Source of the DNA: UBA1723 sp018066165
Lineage (GTDB): Bacteria > Bacteroidota > Bacteroidia > Bacteroidales > Paludibacteraceae
Length of the DNA stretch: 10,840 bases
Assembly (NCBI GenBank): GCA_018066165.1
Contig: JAGHRX010000123.1
Coordinates: 1-10,840 of the forward strand
Reading direction: 5' to 3'
Positions 1-5,597 of the stretch are shown here, in pieces. Within the stretch, counting starts at the first letter, position 1, and every line of letters begins with the position of its first letter. Made by a program: the position numbers and the translations under genes. The notes under the pieces were generated by a model, which did not search any database, had not been told where the DNA came from, and saw nothing but the letters and a program-made list of their open reading frames with translations.

Positions 1-83
1 AAAGGGTGGATGTACATATACATAAAACAAGCGTTTACTCGCTTTGCCTCACAGATTATTAAAATCTGGAAAATTTTGTGATT

Positions 84-279
84 GTGAGCAAGGCTACGGT
101 AGACGACTGCGGATTTGTATATCAGTCCTTCGTGTGACCATACTGTATAGTTTGGTCTCGCGATGGATTTAGATATATGCAATGCGTGGGTCTCTTTCCG
201 TTGCTTAATTCTATCACAAGGTTTTTCCAGAGCCCAATAATCGGAATTAAGCAATAAGGTAAGTTCCCACGCTTTTTTT
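84..279 (+). ncRNA. candidate structured small RNA or structured leader
   Basis: This gene-free stretch is full of inverted repeats. A long imperfect hairpin is centred on the GTAT loop at 145-148: 130-144 pairs with 149-163 with two mismatches, and the stem continues outward (117-128 with 165-178). A second hairpin pairs 201-211 with 244-254 perfectly (11 bp) inside a 7-bp base stem (184-190 with 266-272), followed by seven T. The segment AGAC..TGC at 101-110 can also pair with GCG..GTCT at 184-193, which competes with the terminator stem. An AAATTTTG at 71-78 resembles the phylum's -7 element and would place a start near 84, but no well-spaced -33 partner is visible. The size and rod shape are compatible with a 6S-like or Bacteroidales-1-type RNA, but I cannot identify the family. 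It could instead be an attenuated leader of the peptide gene at 352. The hairpins are seen directly; RNA status is inferred. Confidence 0.4.
184..279 (+). terminator. intrinsic terminator closing the structured RNA
   Basis: The base stem GCGTGGG (184-190) pairs with CCCACGC (266-272) and is followed directly by seven T (273-279). An inner 11-bp stem (201-211 with 244-254) stacks above an internal loop, with a 32-nt apical loop. The hairpin is larger than usual for a plain terminator, which fits the 3' domain of a structured RNA. It lies 72 nt before the precursor start codon. Confidence 0.6.
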
Positions 280-284
280 ATGCT

Positions 285-292
285 TATGTTTA
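285..292 (+). promoter_or_regulatory. possible -7 element for the precursor gene
   Basis: TATGTTTA matches seven of eight positions of the pattern TAnnTTTG used by the Bacteroidetes primary sigma factor, counting the two free positions. It would start a transcript near 299, leaving a leader of about 50 nt with a small CTGTT/AACAG hairpin at 314-326. No convincing TTTG -33 element sits 19-21 nt upstream, where the T-run of the preceding terminator lies. This is a weak call made mainly because a promoter is expected between that terminator and the start codon at 352. Confidence 0.25.
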
Positions 293-351
293 GGACTATA
301 CTATGATTTCTGTCTGTTGGGAACAGGACTAAACTTTAATTATTTCTAGTT

Positions 352-648
352 ATGGAAAATAATAAGAAGAAAGAGGAAGAACTACAGTCACGTCGTGAGT
401 TCTTCAAGAAAGTAGGTAAGGGAGTTTTGCCTATTTTGGGTGCGGCAGTGTTGAGTGCATTGCCTGTTGAGGAAGCTAAGGCACAGTGGGGATGCAATTA
501 TACATGCCAAAATAGTTGCAGTAGAGGTTGTTATGGAGGCTGTTCTTCTAGTTGTGGAGGTGCTTGTGGAATGCAATGTTCTGGTCAATGTAGAGGCGGC
601 TGTTATGGAAGTTGTAGAACTTCTTGCTTGAGAGGATTAGGATACTAA
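352..648 (+). CDS. CXXX-repeat RiPP precursor with twin-arginine signal peptide
   Basis: This 98-residue protein is the likely substrate of the radical SAM enzymes downstream. Residues 1-12 are charged and polar. S13-R14-R15-E16-F17-F18-K19 matches the Tat motif S/T-R-R-x-F-L-K. Residues 21-39 form a moderately hydrophobic stretch, and A42-K43-A44 before Q45 is a good signal peptidase I site. The mature part (45-98) has 12 cysteines from C48 to C92 at exact four-residue intervals. The X positions are Gly, Ser, Arg, Tyr, Gln and Asn with no Asp or Glu, so the core is basic. This matches the family annotated as CXXX repeat radical SAM target protein. It lies first in the locus and is cut off from the enzymes by a terminator, so it is probably the most abundant transcript. 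The signal peptide probably also acts as the RiPP leader; that is inference. The chemical modification (thioether or other) cannot be read from the sequence. Confidence 0.9.
   Translation: MENNKKKEEELQSRREFFKKVGKGVLPILGAAVLSALPVEEAKAQWGCNYTCQNSCSRGCYGGCSSSCGGACGMQCSGQCRGGCYGSCRTSCLRGLGY
493..627 (+). repeat. twelve-fold Cys-X3 coding repeat
   Basis: A 12-nt periodicity places a TGT/TGC codon every fourth codon, twelve times without a break. Near-identical 17-nt segments at 526-542 and 598-614 (three differences) lie 72 nt apart, exactly six repeat units. They encode the CYGG and CYGS units. This suggests the array grew by block duplication, although most units have since diverged. Confidence 0.85.
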
Positions 649-650
649 TC

Positions 651-690
651 ATACATAGGGTGTTTTGTATGCACCCTATGTGTTTTTTTT
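651..690 (+). terminator. terminator/attenuator between precursor and enzymes
   Basis: ACATAGGGTG (653-662) pairs perfectly with CACCCTATGT (672-681) across a 9-nt loop, and the stem can extend by a wobble pair and an A-T. Eight T follow at 683-690. It begins 3 nt after the precursor stop codon. No promoter is visible in the 15 nt before the next gene, so the modification genes probably depend on read-through, a common way to keep a peptide substrate in excess of its enzymes. Confidence 0.85.
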
Positions 691-705
691 GAAGCATTAA
701 TTATT

Positions 706-1191
706 ATGACCGCAAACTACAAATTTGATGAAATCCATATTACTATAGTAAAGGACAGCAATAGTACGAATAATGATATAACAATATCTGAGTATATTAA
801 GGTATTGACTATTGTTGATTCTTTATACAAGAAGGATTTCAAAATTCAAAATGCAAACATAAGAGGAAATGAAATTTATATCAAAAATGTAAGGAAATGT
901 TGCATTGAGACAGTAATTGTAGCTAATAAACTTTTTTCTCTTTCTTTGGATTTCTTTTATTATTTGGCATCTTATGCTCAAAATGGCAATAATGTTCCTG
1001 ACGAGATAAGGGAATACATAATAAGAAATGAAGATAGCTTAAGAAATCTATACAATTTACTTAAAGGATCCTCCTTAATGTTAAAGATTGCCACTGGAGA
1101 TCTTACGCTTGAGACGGTTCCTGATATGATGTCTTATTTCAAAAAATTACTTGAATCTTATGGACCATCAAGAAAGAAACTGAGAAAATAA
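706..1191 (+). CDS. hypothetical protein in the CXXX peptide locus
   Basis: I do not recognise this 161-residue protein. It has no signal peptide, no clear membrane segment, no metal motif and only two cysteines, adjacent to each other in a KCCIE segment. The first half looks strand-rich (EIHITIV and EIYIKNV segments around a helix). The second half looks helical and ends in a strongly basic tail, SRKKLRK. It starts 15 nt after the terminator's T-run and is followed after 17 nt by another unknown small gene, then by the maturase after 5 nt. Its place in the run suggests a role in the peptide system such as regulation, substrate handling or self-protection, but nothing in the sequence decides between these. 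Codon use is AT-rich like its neighbours. The ORF is very likely real given its length and tight packing. Confidence 0.7.
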   Translation: MTANYKFDEIHITIVKDSNSTNNDITISEYIKVLTIVDSLYKKDFKIQNANIRGNEIYIKNVRKCCIETVIVANKLFSLSLDFFYYLASYAQNGNNVPDEIREYIIRNEDSLRNLYNLLKGSSLMLKIATGDLTLETVPDMMSYFKKLLESYGPSRKKLRK

Positions 1192-1208
1192 ACAAAACGA
1201 AATCTAGA

Positions 1209-1496
1209 ATGAAAATTACAATTAGTGACGTTAAAGAAGAAAGCATTGAACGAGAACTTAAGAAAGCATTACTTGCTAACAAATCTAATTTGAATTTCCC
1301 TAATGGAATGCGATTAGAGTCTATTGTATATGTCAAAATAGAAACCACTATCTGTGATGTTTTCAATGACTTTTCAGGCCTTGGTCGATTCAGCAGTGAT
1401 GGTGTGTTAAGTGCACCAAAACATTTCTCAGGAAGATTTGATGTCAAGAAGAATGAAATTTGTCTTGATGAAAGATTTTTTAGATTTAATGATTAA
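1209..1496 (+). CDS. small hypothetical protein upstream of the radical SAM maturase
   Basis: This 95-residue soluble protein belongs to no family I recognise. It begins with a short strand and an acidic-basic helix (about residues 7-22), followed by alternating strand-like segments, and has two cysteines (one in TTICDVF, one in NEICLDE). There is no signal peptide or membrane segment. It ends 5 nt before the maturase start, so the two are probably co-translated or at least co-transcribed. A small protein directly before a RiPP radical SAM enzyme is sometimes a peptide-recognition partner (PqqD-like), but I see no recognisable PqqD/RRE pattern here, so that role is only a possibility. Confidence 0.65.
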   Translation: MKITISDVKEESIERELKKALLANKSNLNFPNGMRLESIVYVKIETTICDVFNDFSGLGRFSSDGVLSAPKHFSGRFDVKKNEICLDERFFRFND

Positions 1497-1501
1497 TATT
1501 T

Positions 1502-2680
1502 ATGAGTCAATTCAAAGAAAATTCAAAACCATGGCAAGCCGGTGACGCAAAAAATATAACTTTCATTGTCACCAAGGATTGTCAGTTAGCTTGCAAATAT
1601 TGCTATTTAGTTGGCAAAAATACAAACGAGAGAATGAGTTGGGAAGTGGCGAAGAAAGCAATTGACTATATTCTTTCAAATGAAAATGAGTTTAAGGAAG
1701 AGTCAGTGGTTTGGGATTTCATTGGAGGTGAACCATTTCTTGAAATAGACCTTATCGACAAGATTTGTGACTATTTGAAGACTGAAATGTTCCGATTAAA
1801 CCATCATTGGTTCAATTCTTATCGCTTTTCTTTCTCTACCAATGGTATCAATTACAACTCGGATAAAGTACAAGCATTCATCGAGAAAAATAGATCTCAT
1901 TTGAGTATAGGAATCACCATAGATGGAACGGAAAGAAAACACGATTTGAACCGTGTGTATAAAGGAGAAGACGAAAAAGGATCATATAAGGATGTTGTAA
2001 AAAACATTCCTCTATGGCTTAAACAATTTCCTGGTGCTGCTACCAAAGTCACAATAAGCAATGCTGATATTCCATATATTAAAGAAAGTGTTCTTCATTT
2101 GTTTGATCTTGGAATACACGACGTGAGCATCAATTGCGTTTTTGAAGATGTGTGGGAAGAAGGGGACGACAAGAAATTTGAAGATCAACTTATACAACTT
2201 GCTGATGCAATCATAGATGGTGATCTATATGAAAAAAATGCATGTTCGTTCTTCTCGGAGAATTTAGGAAAGCCTCTTGATTGCAAATTAGAGAATAATA
2301 ACTGGTGTGGTGCAGGAAAGATGTTGGCAATAGATGCAATGGGTAATTTCTATCCATGTACTCGATTCGCACAGTATTCTCTACGCAATAAAAAAGCATT
2401 GATTATAGGCAATGTAAACGATGGTATTGATAAAAACAAGGTACGCCCTTTCTTGTTGCTTGACAGATGTACACAAAGCACTCAGGAATGTATAGATTGT
2501 GAGGTGGCCGAAGGATGTGCATGGTGTCAGGGAGAGAATTACGATGCCGCTGATACAAATACCATATATCAACGAAGCACTGCAATCTGCAAAATGCATA
2601 AAGCCAGAGTTAGAGCCAACAACTACTACTGGAATAAATTATATAATAAACTTGATAGAAAGGAGGATAAATCATGCTAA
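1502..2680 (+). CDS. radical SAM/SPASM peptide maturase, CXXX-repeat target family
   Basis: This 392-residue enzyme should cleave S-adenosylmethionine reductively and make a radical on the precursor's Cys-repeat core. The radical SAM cluster motif is C27-x3-C31-x2-C34 followed by the typical aromatic context (CKYCY), and GGEP at 75-78 is the usual SAM-binding strand. A C-terminal SPASM region carries C269, C286, C330-x2-C333-x5-C339-x2-C342 and C363, enough ligands for two auxiliary Fe-S clusters. Length and layout fit the family annotated as radical SAM peptide maturase, CXXX-repeat target. In related SPASM maturases the auxiliary clusters bind the substrate or take up electrons during thioether or other cross-link formation; which reaction applies here is unknown. 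It is cytoplasmic, which fits modification before Tat export. The start is set by the 5-nt gap after the upstream stop and by the N-terminal region before the cluster motif. It overlaps the next gene by 7 nt. Confidence 0.92.
   Translation: MSQFKENSKPWQAGDAKNITFIVTKDCQLACKYCYLVGKNTNERMSWEVAKKAIDYILSNENEFKEESVVWDFIGGEPFLEIDLIDKICDYLKTEMFRLNHHWFNSYRFSFSTNGINYNSDKVQAFIEKNRSHLSIGITIDGTERKHDLNRVYKGEDEKGSYKDVVKNIPLWLKQFPGAATKVTISNADIPYIKESVLHLFDLGIHDVSINCVFEDVWEEGDDKKFEDQLIQLADAIIDGDLYEKNACSFFSENLGKPLDCKLENNNWCGAGKMLAIDAMGNFYPCTRFAQYSLRNKKALIIGNVNDGIDKNKVRPFLLLDRCTQSTQECIDCEVAEGCAWCQGENYDAADTNTIYQRSTAICKMHKARVRANNYYWNKLYNKLDRKEDKSC
2661..2666 (+). promoter_or_regulatory. strong Shine-Dalgarno inside the maturase gene
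   Basis: AGGAGG lies 7 nt before the ATG at 2674 and inside the last codons of the preceding gene. Strong Shine-Dalgarno sites are uncommon in Bacteroidetes, and other genes in this locus lack one. It fixes the start of the second maturase and, with the 7-nt overlap, suggests translational coupling and matched amounts of the two SPASM proteins. Confidence 0.7.
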
Positions 2681-3603
2681 AATATTTGGTTGTATTGATG
2701 GACGACACTTGTCCTTCATTCTGTCATTATGAGAACAAAAAGACAAATAAGAATCTTATTCCTCTTGACACCTTGAAAAAAGTGTTAAGATGGAGTATGA
2801 TTGAAAATTTAAGTGTTCAATTTGTTCTGCCGGATTACGAACTATCTGCGGAATATAAAGAGGTTATGCAATCTGTTAGACATCAGACAATAGCGACTTC
2901 TTTGAATAAAACCTCTGCTGATGTTATAGTAATTAATGATATATCTTCCTCCTTTGAATGTGATAAGTCATATTTGCTTCGCATTTCTTTGAATGATTTT
3001 ATTGGCAATGTCAAACGAATAGGAGAAGTAATTACATCATGTTCAAGGATGAATGTTGCATTCACTGATGTTGAATCTTTTAATGATAATGACATTGAAA
3101 GATATCAAAATGCACTAAAAGAAATTGTTGATATATTATCAGAATCAATAAAAACTGGTAAGCAAGTTCAGACGAATTTACTAACAGACAGAATTGTACT
3201 TGATTCGATGATCAACTGTAACGCAGGTTGGGAAAGCATTACCGTCGCACCTGATGGGAAATTCTATGTGTGCCCAGCTTATTATATTGACGGACTTGGA
3301 AATGTAGGAGATGTAGAAAATGGACTCGACATAAAGAATCCTCAACTATATCGCCTTGACCATGCTCCGTTGTGCAGAAATTGTGATGCATACCAATGCA
3401 AGCGTTGTATTTATCTTAATCAGAAACTCACTCTTGAAGTAGGTATACCTTCTCATCAACAGTGTGTTATCTCTCACATTGAAAGAAACGCAAGTCGCAT
3501 TTTAATGGAGAATTTGAAACGTGAGGGGTATTTTATTGACAATAAAGAAATAAAGGAGATAGACTATTTAGATCCTTTTGATGTTGAATCTGCTAAAAAA
3601 TAA
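2674..3603 (+). CDS. CXXX repeat peptide maturase, degenerate radical SAM-like with SPASM-type C-terminus
   Basis: This 309-residue protein fits the family annotated as CXXX repeat peptide maturase, a partner of the full radical SAM enzyme upstream. Near the N-terminus C13-x3-C17 stands where a radical SAM motif would begin, but the third position is E20 rather than Cys, and there is no GGEP-like segment. It therefore probably cannot hold a catalytic radical SAM cluster. The C-terminal part is SPASM-like: C182, C200, C234-x2-C237-x4-C242-x2-C245 and C264, with the typical APDGKFYVCP strand-turn. Likely roles are substrate binding, electron transfer through auxiliary clusters, or forming a heterodimer with the upstream enzyme; all three are inference. 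The 7-nt overlap and shared cysteine pattern with the upstream gene suggest the pair works together and may derive from an old duplication. The start is fixed by AGGAGG 7 nt upstream. Confidence 0.85.
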   Translation: MLKYLVVLMDDTCPSFCHYENKKTNKNLIPLDTLKKVLRWSMIENLSVQFVLPDYELSAEYKEVMQSVRHQTIATSLNKTSADVIVINDISSSFECDKSYLLRISLNDFIGNVKRIGEVITSCSRMNVAFTDVESFNDNDIERYQNALKEIVDILSESIKTGKQVQTNLLTDRIVLDSMINCNAGWESITVAPDGKFYVCPAYYIDGLGNVGDVENGLDIKNPQLYRLDHAPLCRNCDAYQCKRCIYLNQKLTLEVGIPSHQQCVISHIERNASRILMENLKREGYFIDNKEIKEIDYLDPFDVESAKK

Positions 3604-3608
3604 AAGAT

Positions 3609-3911
3609 ATGGTAAGTAAAAAAATTGTAGGACAGGTAACTGAAGCCGAAAAAAAGGAAATACAATCTCTTTTTGAGAGAAGGAATGCATTGGCGGAGTT
3701 GGCAAAAATAGTAGATGCCAACAACGATACAATGTATGAAAAATTGGTTAAGGATATGGGCGAGACAAACACAAAGTTCCAATTATGGTGGGATAGAATG
3801 TCTCAAACTTATAAATGGGAAAGTGATGCCAATGGAAATTGGGAGATAAATTTTGACACTAATGAGATTTATCTTGTATGTAACGGATGTTCAACTTGTA
3901 ATTGTGAGTAA
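3609..3911 (+). CDS. CXXX repeat peptide modification system protein
   Basis: This small soluble protein of 100 residues starts 5 nt after the second maturase and ends 2 nt before tatA. Position, size and the N-terminal pattern (GQVTEAEKKEIQSLFERRNAL helix, residues about 8-28) agree with the short protein that accompanies CXXX-repeat maturases in Bacteroidales, named only as a modification system protein. The first half is helical; the second half is aromatic and strand-like (LWWDRM, YKWESDANGNWEI). It ends in a cysteine cluster, C91-x2-C94-x2-C97-x-C99, just before the last residue, which could bind a metal or Fe-S cluster, or mimic the cysteine-rich substrate. Its biochemical role is not known to me. 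The family assignment is from recall of context and size. Confidence 0.75.
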   Translation: MVSKKIVGQVTEAEKKEIQSLFERRNALAELAKIVDANNDTMYEKLVKDMGETNTKFQLWWDRMSQTYKWESDANGNWEINFDTNEIYLVCNGCSTCNCE

Positions 3912-3913
3912 TT

Positions 3914-4126
3914 ATGCTTTTAATGATTGGAACTACAGAACTCCTTCTAATTAGTGGTCTTGCTTTACTTTTGTTCGGAGGTAAAAAACTTCCTGAGATG
4001 ATGCGTGGCATAGGGAAAGGAGTAAAAGAATTCAAAGAAGGAATGAATGGTATGAATTCTGATGCAGAACAAGAAGATTCTCAACAATCTCAAGAACAGC
4101 AAGAGAAAGAGAAAAAAAATGAATAA
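3914..4126 (+). CDS. tatA: Sec-independent protein translocase subunit TatA
   Basis: TatA forms the pore or membrane-thinning element of the twin-arginine translocase, which moves folded proteins across the cytoplasmic membrane. The 70-residue sequence has a short N-terminal membrane helix (about residues 6-21), the hinge LLFGGKKLPE, and an amphipathic helix (about 25-43, RGIGKGVKEFKEG), followed by a Gln/Glu/Lys-rich tail. This is the standard TatA/E layout and length. A second in-frame ATG at 3923 would also give a good N-terminus (MIGTTELLL), so the start could be three codons later. It overlaps tatC by 8 nt. No tatB is seen, as expected where one TatA serves both roles. Its place at the end of the Cys-repeat locus, whose precursor has a Tat signal, suggests it was recruited for that peptide. 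Confidence 0.95.
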   Translation: MLLMIGTTELLLISGLALLLFGGKKLPEMMRGIGKGVKEFKEGMNGMNSDAEQEDSQQSQEQQEKEKKNE

Positions 4127-4904
4127 TCCAGAAGAAGAAAAAATGACATTTGGCGGACATCTTGAAGTGCTCCGTCAAATGTTGTTCCGTGTACTTGCAG
4201 TTACAGGTGTTTTTGCAATTGCAATATTTTGCTTTAAAGACGAAACATTCTCTTTGCTATTCGCTCCGAGTGAATATAACTTTGTGACTTATCAGTGGAT
4301 AGAAAGATTGTTAAATCTGATGGGTATAGACTTTAAATTTGCTGAATATCATGTAAGTCTAATTGCCACTGATTTGTCTAGTCAATTTATGACTCATATC
4401 TCAACATCTATATATTTGGGGTTGCTATTTGCTTCTCCGTATATTCTTTTTGAATTGTTTAGATTTGTATCTCCTGCACTTTACGATAATGAAAAACGAT
4501 ATACTTCGTGGGCGTTGGTCGTGATTTATTTTTTATTTGGAATTGGAATGCTAATGAGCTATTTTATATTATTCCCGATTTCGTTTAGATTTTTAGGAAC
4601 GTATAGTGTAGCAGAAAAAGTGGTTAGTAATATAACGTTGGATTCATATATCGATACATTTACAACTCTAACTCTTGTTATGGGATTGGTCTTCCAATTG
4701 CCTGTGATCTCTTTTGTCCTTGCAAAACTTGGTTTTATAGAATCAAAAATGTTGACTGAATATAGGCAATATGCATTGTTGATCATTATGATTTTGGCTG
4801 CAATAATCACTCCTCCTGATATTATGACATTGATTCTTGTTACAATACCATTGTATATGCTTTACGAAATCAGCATAAGAGTTTGTAAATATTTGGAGAA
4901 ATGA
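4119..4904 (+). CDS. tatC: Sec-independent protein translocase subunit TatC
   Basis: TatC is the membrane receptor that reads the twin-arginine motif. This 261-residue version shows the family marks: HLEVLR near the N-terminus, SPYILFELFRFVSPALYDNEKR in the region around the second membrane helix, GLVFQLPVI, and TPPD before the last helix. Six membrane segments can be picked out. The ATG at 4119 is chosen because it overlaps the tatA stop by 8 nt and puts HLEVLR about 15 residues in, as in the family. An in-frame ATG at 4062 would add 19 lysine- and asparagine-rich residues that are only tatA's tail read in another frame. With TatA it should form a minimal TatAC system, and the peptide precursor at 352 is the obvious local cargo. 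No terminator is visible after it. Confidence 0.95.
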   Translation: MNNPEEEKMTFGGHLEVLRQMLFRVLAVTGVFAIAIFCFKDETFSLLFAPSEYNFVTYQWIERLLNLMGIDFKFAEYHVSLIATDLSSQFMTHISTSIYLGLLFASPYILFELFRFVSPALYDNEKRYTSWALVVIYFLFGIGMLMSYFILFPISFRFLGTYSVAEKVVSNITLDSYIDTFTTLTLVMGLVFQLPVISFVLAKLGFIESKMLTEYRQYALLIIMILAAIITPPDIMTLILVTIPLYMLYEISIRVCKYLEK

Positions 4905-4923
4905 TTTTCTGGTTTTATTTGAA

Positions 4924-4953
4924 TTGCTGAGTGTTTTTCTTTTGTTATCTTTG
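4924..4953 (+). promoter_or_regulatory. Bacteroidetes-type promoter before the protease pair
   Basis: TATCTTTG at 4946-4953 is an exact match to TAnnTTTG. TTG at 4924-4926 sits 19 nt upstream as a -33 element (ATTG, one off TTTG). Transcription would start near 4960, giving a leader of about 40 nt before the ATG at 5003. This separates the following genes from the tatC transcript. Confidence 0.7.
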
Positions 4954-5002
4954 CAGAAAATAGTAAACAGAAACAAAAATAATACTAATAAAACTTAGCG
5001 TT

Positions 5003-5206
5003 ATGGAAAAGAAAAATATGATTCCTGATTCAGGGTGTATAACCGCTGTTGGGGAAACTCCGGCTTGGATGCCAAAGGTTCGTTCCATCAAGCGAGGTTA
5101 TAAAAACAGAGAAAATGCTCCGATTGAAGTTAAAAGAGCCATACGATCAAGTGTTCTTAGGTGTAAACCTGGAGAATCCATTGACTGGAGAGAGTATTAC
5201 GGCTGA
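5003..5206 (+). CDS. small ORF overlapping the protease gene
   Basis: This ORF encodes 67 residues and is the first one after the promoter at 4924-4953. The predicted protein is basic in its middle (PKVRSIKRGYKNRE) with no signal peptide or membrane segment, and I do not recognise it. Its last 92 nt overlap the protease gene in another frame, an unusually long overlap for bacterial neighbours. It may be a real small protein that couples translation to the protease, or a leader ORF. It could also be the original N-terminal part of a longer protein separated by a frameshift, although known retropepsin-like proteins of this size start near the ATG at 5115. It has two cysteines. Confidence 0.5.
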   Translation: MEKKNMIPDSGCITAVGETPAWMPKVRSIKRGYKNRENAPIEVKRAIRSSVLRCKPGESIDWREYYG

Positions 5207-5531
5207 TGCAAAAATCGACACAGGCGCAATTGTAACAGTAGTACCAATGCATTTGATTGAAGAGATGGGATTAGAAATTCTTGGCGAACGGTATCTTGCC
5301 ACGGCTGATGGATCTAGTGTTCGTGCAGTAGTATGCATTTGTAATGTATCAATATCAGACGAGGATGCTTTTGAAGTAGCAGTTCATGCAATAAAATCAC
5401 AATCAAACAATGTCTTGATTGGTATGGATATACTAAATCAGTGTGATCTGGCATTATGGCATGATTATAGCGATGAGAAGGAAACTATTTTCTTTGAATT
5501 ACAACAGACTATAAATCCAAAATACCTTTAA
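5115..5531 (+). CDS. retropepsin-like (clan AA) aspartic protease
   Basis: This 138-residue protein has the single-domain retroviral-protease layout. The active-site motif D35-T36-G37-A38 is preceded by a hydrophobic strand and followed by VTVVP. The downstream VLIGMDIL (100-107) matches the conserved hydrophobic-Gly-x-Asp motif. Such proteins act as homodimers, each supplying one catalytic Asp. The start at 5115 is chosen because it places the conserved KEPYDQVF strand next to the N-terminus; an upstream TTG in frame at 5049 would add 22 residues that look like a wrong-frame reading of the overlapping ORF. No signal peptide is present, so it is cytoplasmic. Whether it has anything to do with the peptide locus upstream is unknown; it has its own promoter, and precursor cleavage is better explained by signal peptidase. 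Confidence 0.82.
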   Translation: MLRLKLKEPYDQVFLGVNLENPLTGESITADAKIDTGAIVTVVPMHLIEEMGLEILGERYLATADGSSVRAVVCICNVSISDEDAFEVAVHAIKSQSNNVLIGMDILNQCDLALWHDYSDEKETIFFELQQTINPKYL

Positions 5532-5577
5532 TCCCCAACATTAAAATCCAAATCATATATCTTTTCAAAATTAATCC

Positions 5578-5597
5578 TATCTTTGTAGAAAAGGAGG
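5578..5597 (+). promoter_or_regulatory. -7 element and Shine-Dalgarno for the secreted protein gene
   Basis: TATCTTTG at 5578-5585 is an exact TAnnTTTG match, and AGGAGG at 5592-5597 lies 5 nt before the ATG at 5603. If transcription starts about 7 nt after the -7 element, the messenger would begin at or next to the Shine-Dalgarno, giving a leader of only about 10-13 nt. No clear TTTG -33 partner is seen at the right distance. Confidence 0.55.

Noticed and set aside
1..351. tmRNA or RNase P RNA
   Set aside because: No tag-peptide reading frame and none of the conserved RNase P core sequences could be found in this stretch.
493..627. Metallothionein or keratin-like cysteine-rich protein
   Set aside because: The exact four-residue period, the Tat signal and adjacent SPASM maturases fit a modified peptide precursor much better.
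4062..4118. Upstream extension of tatC
   Set aside because: The 19 added residues are only the tatA tail in another frame; the ATG at 4119 gives the usual TatC N-terminus.
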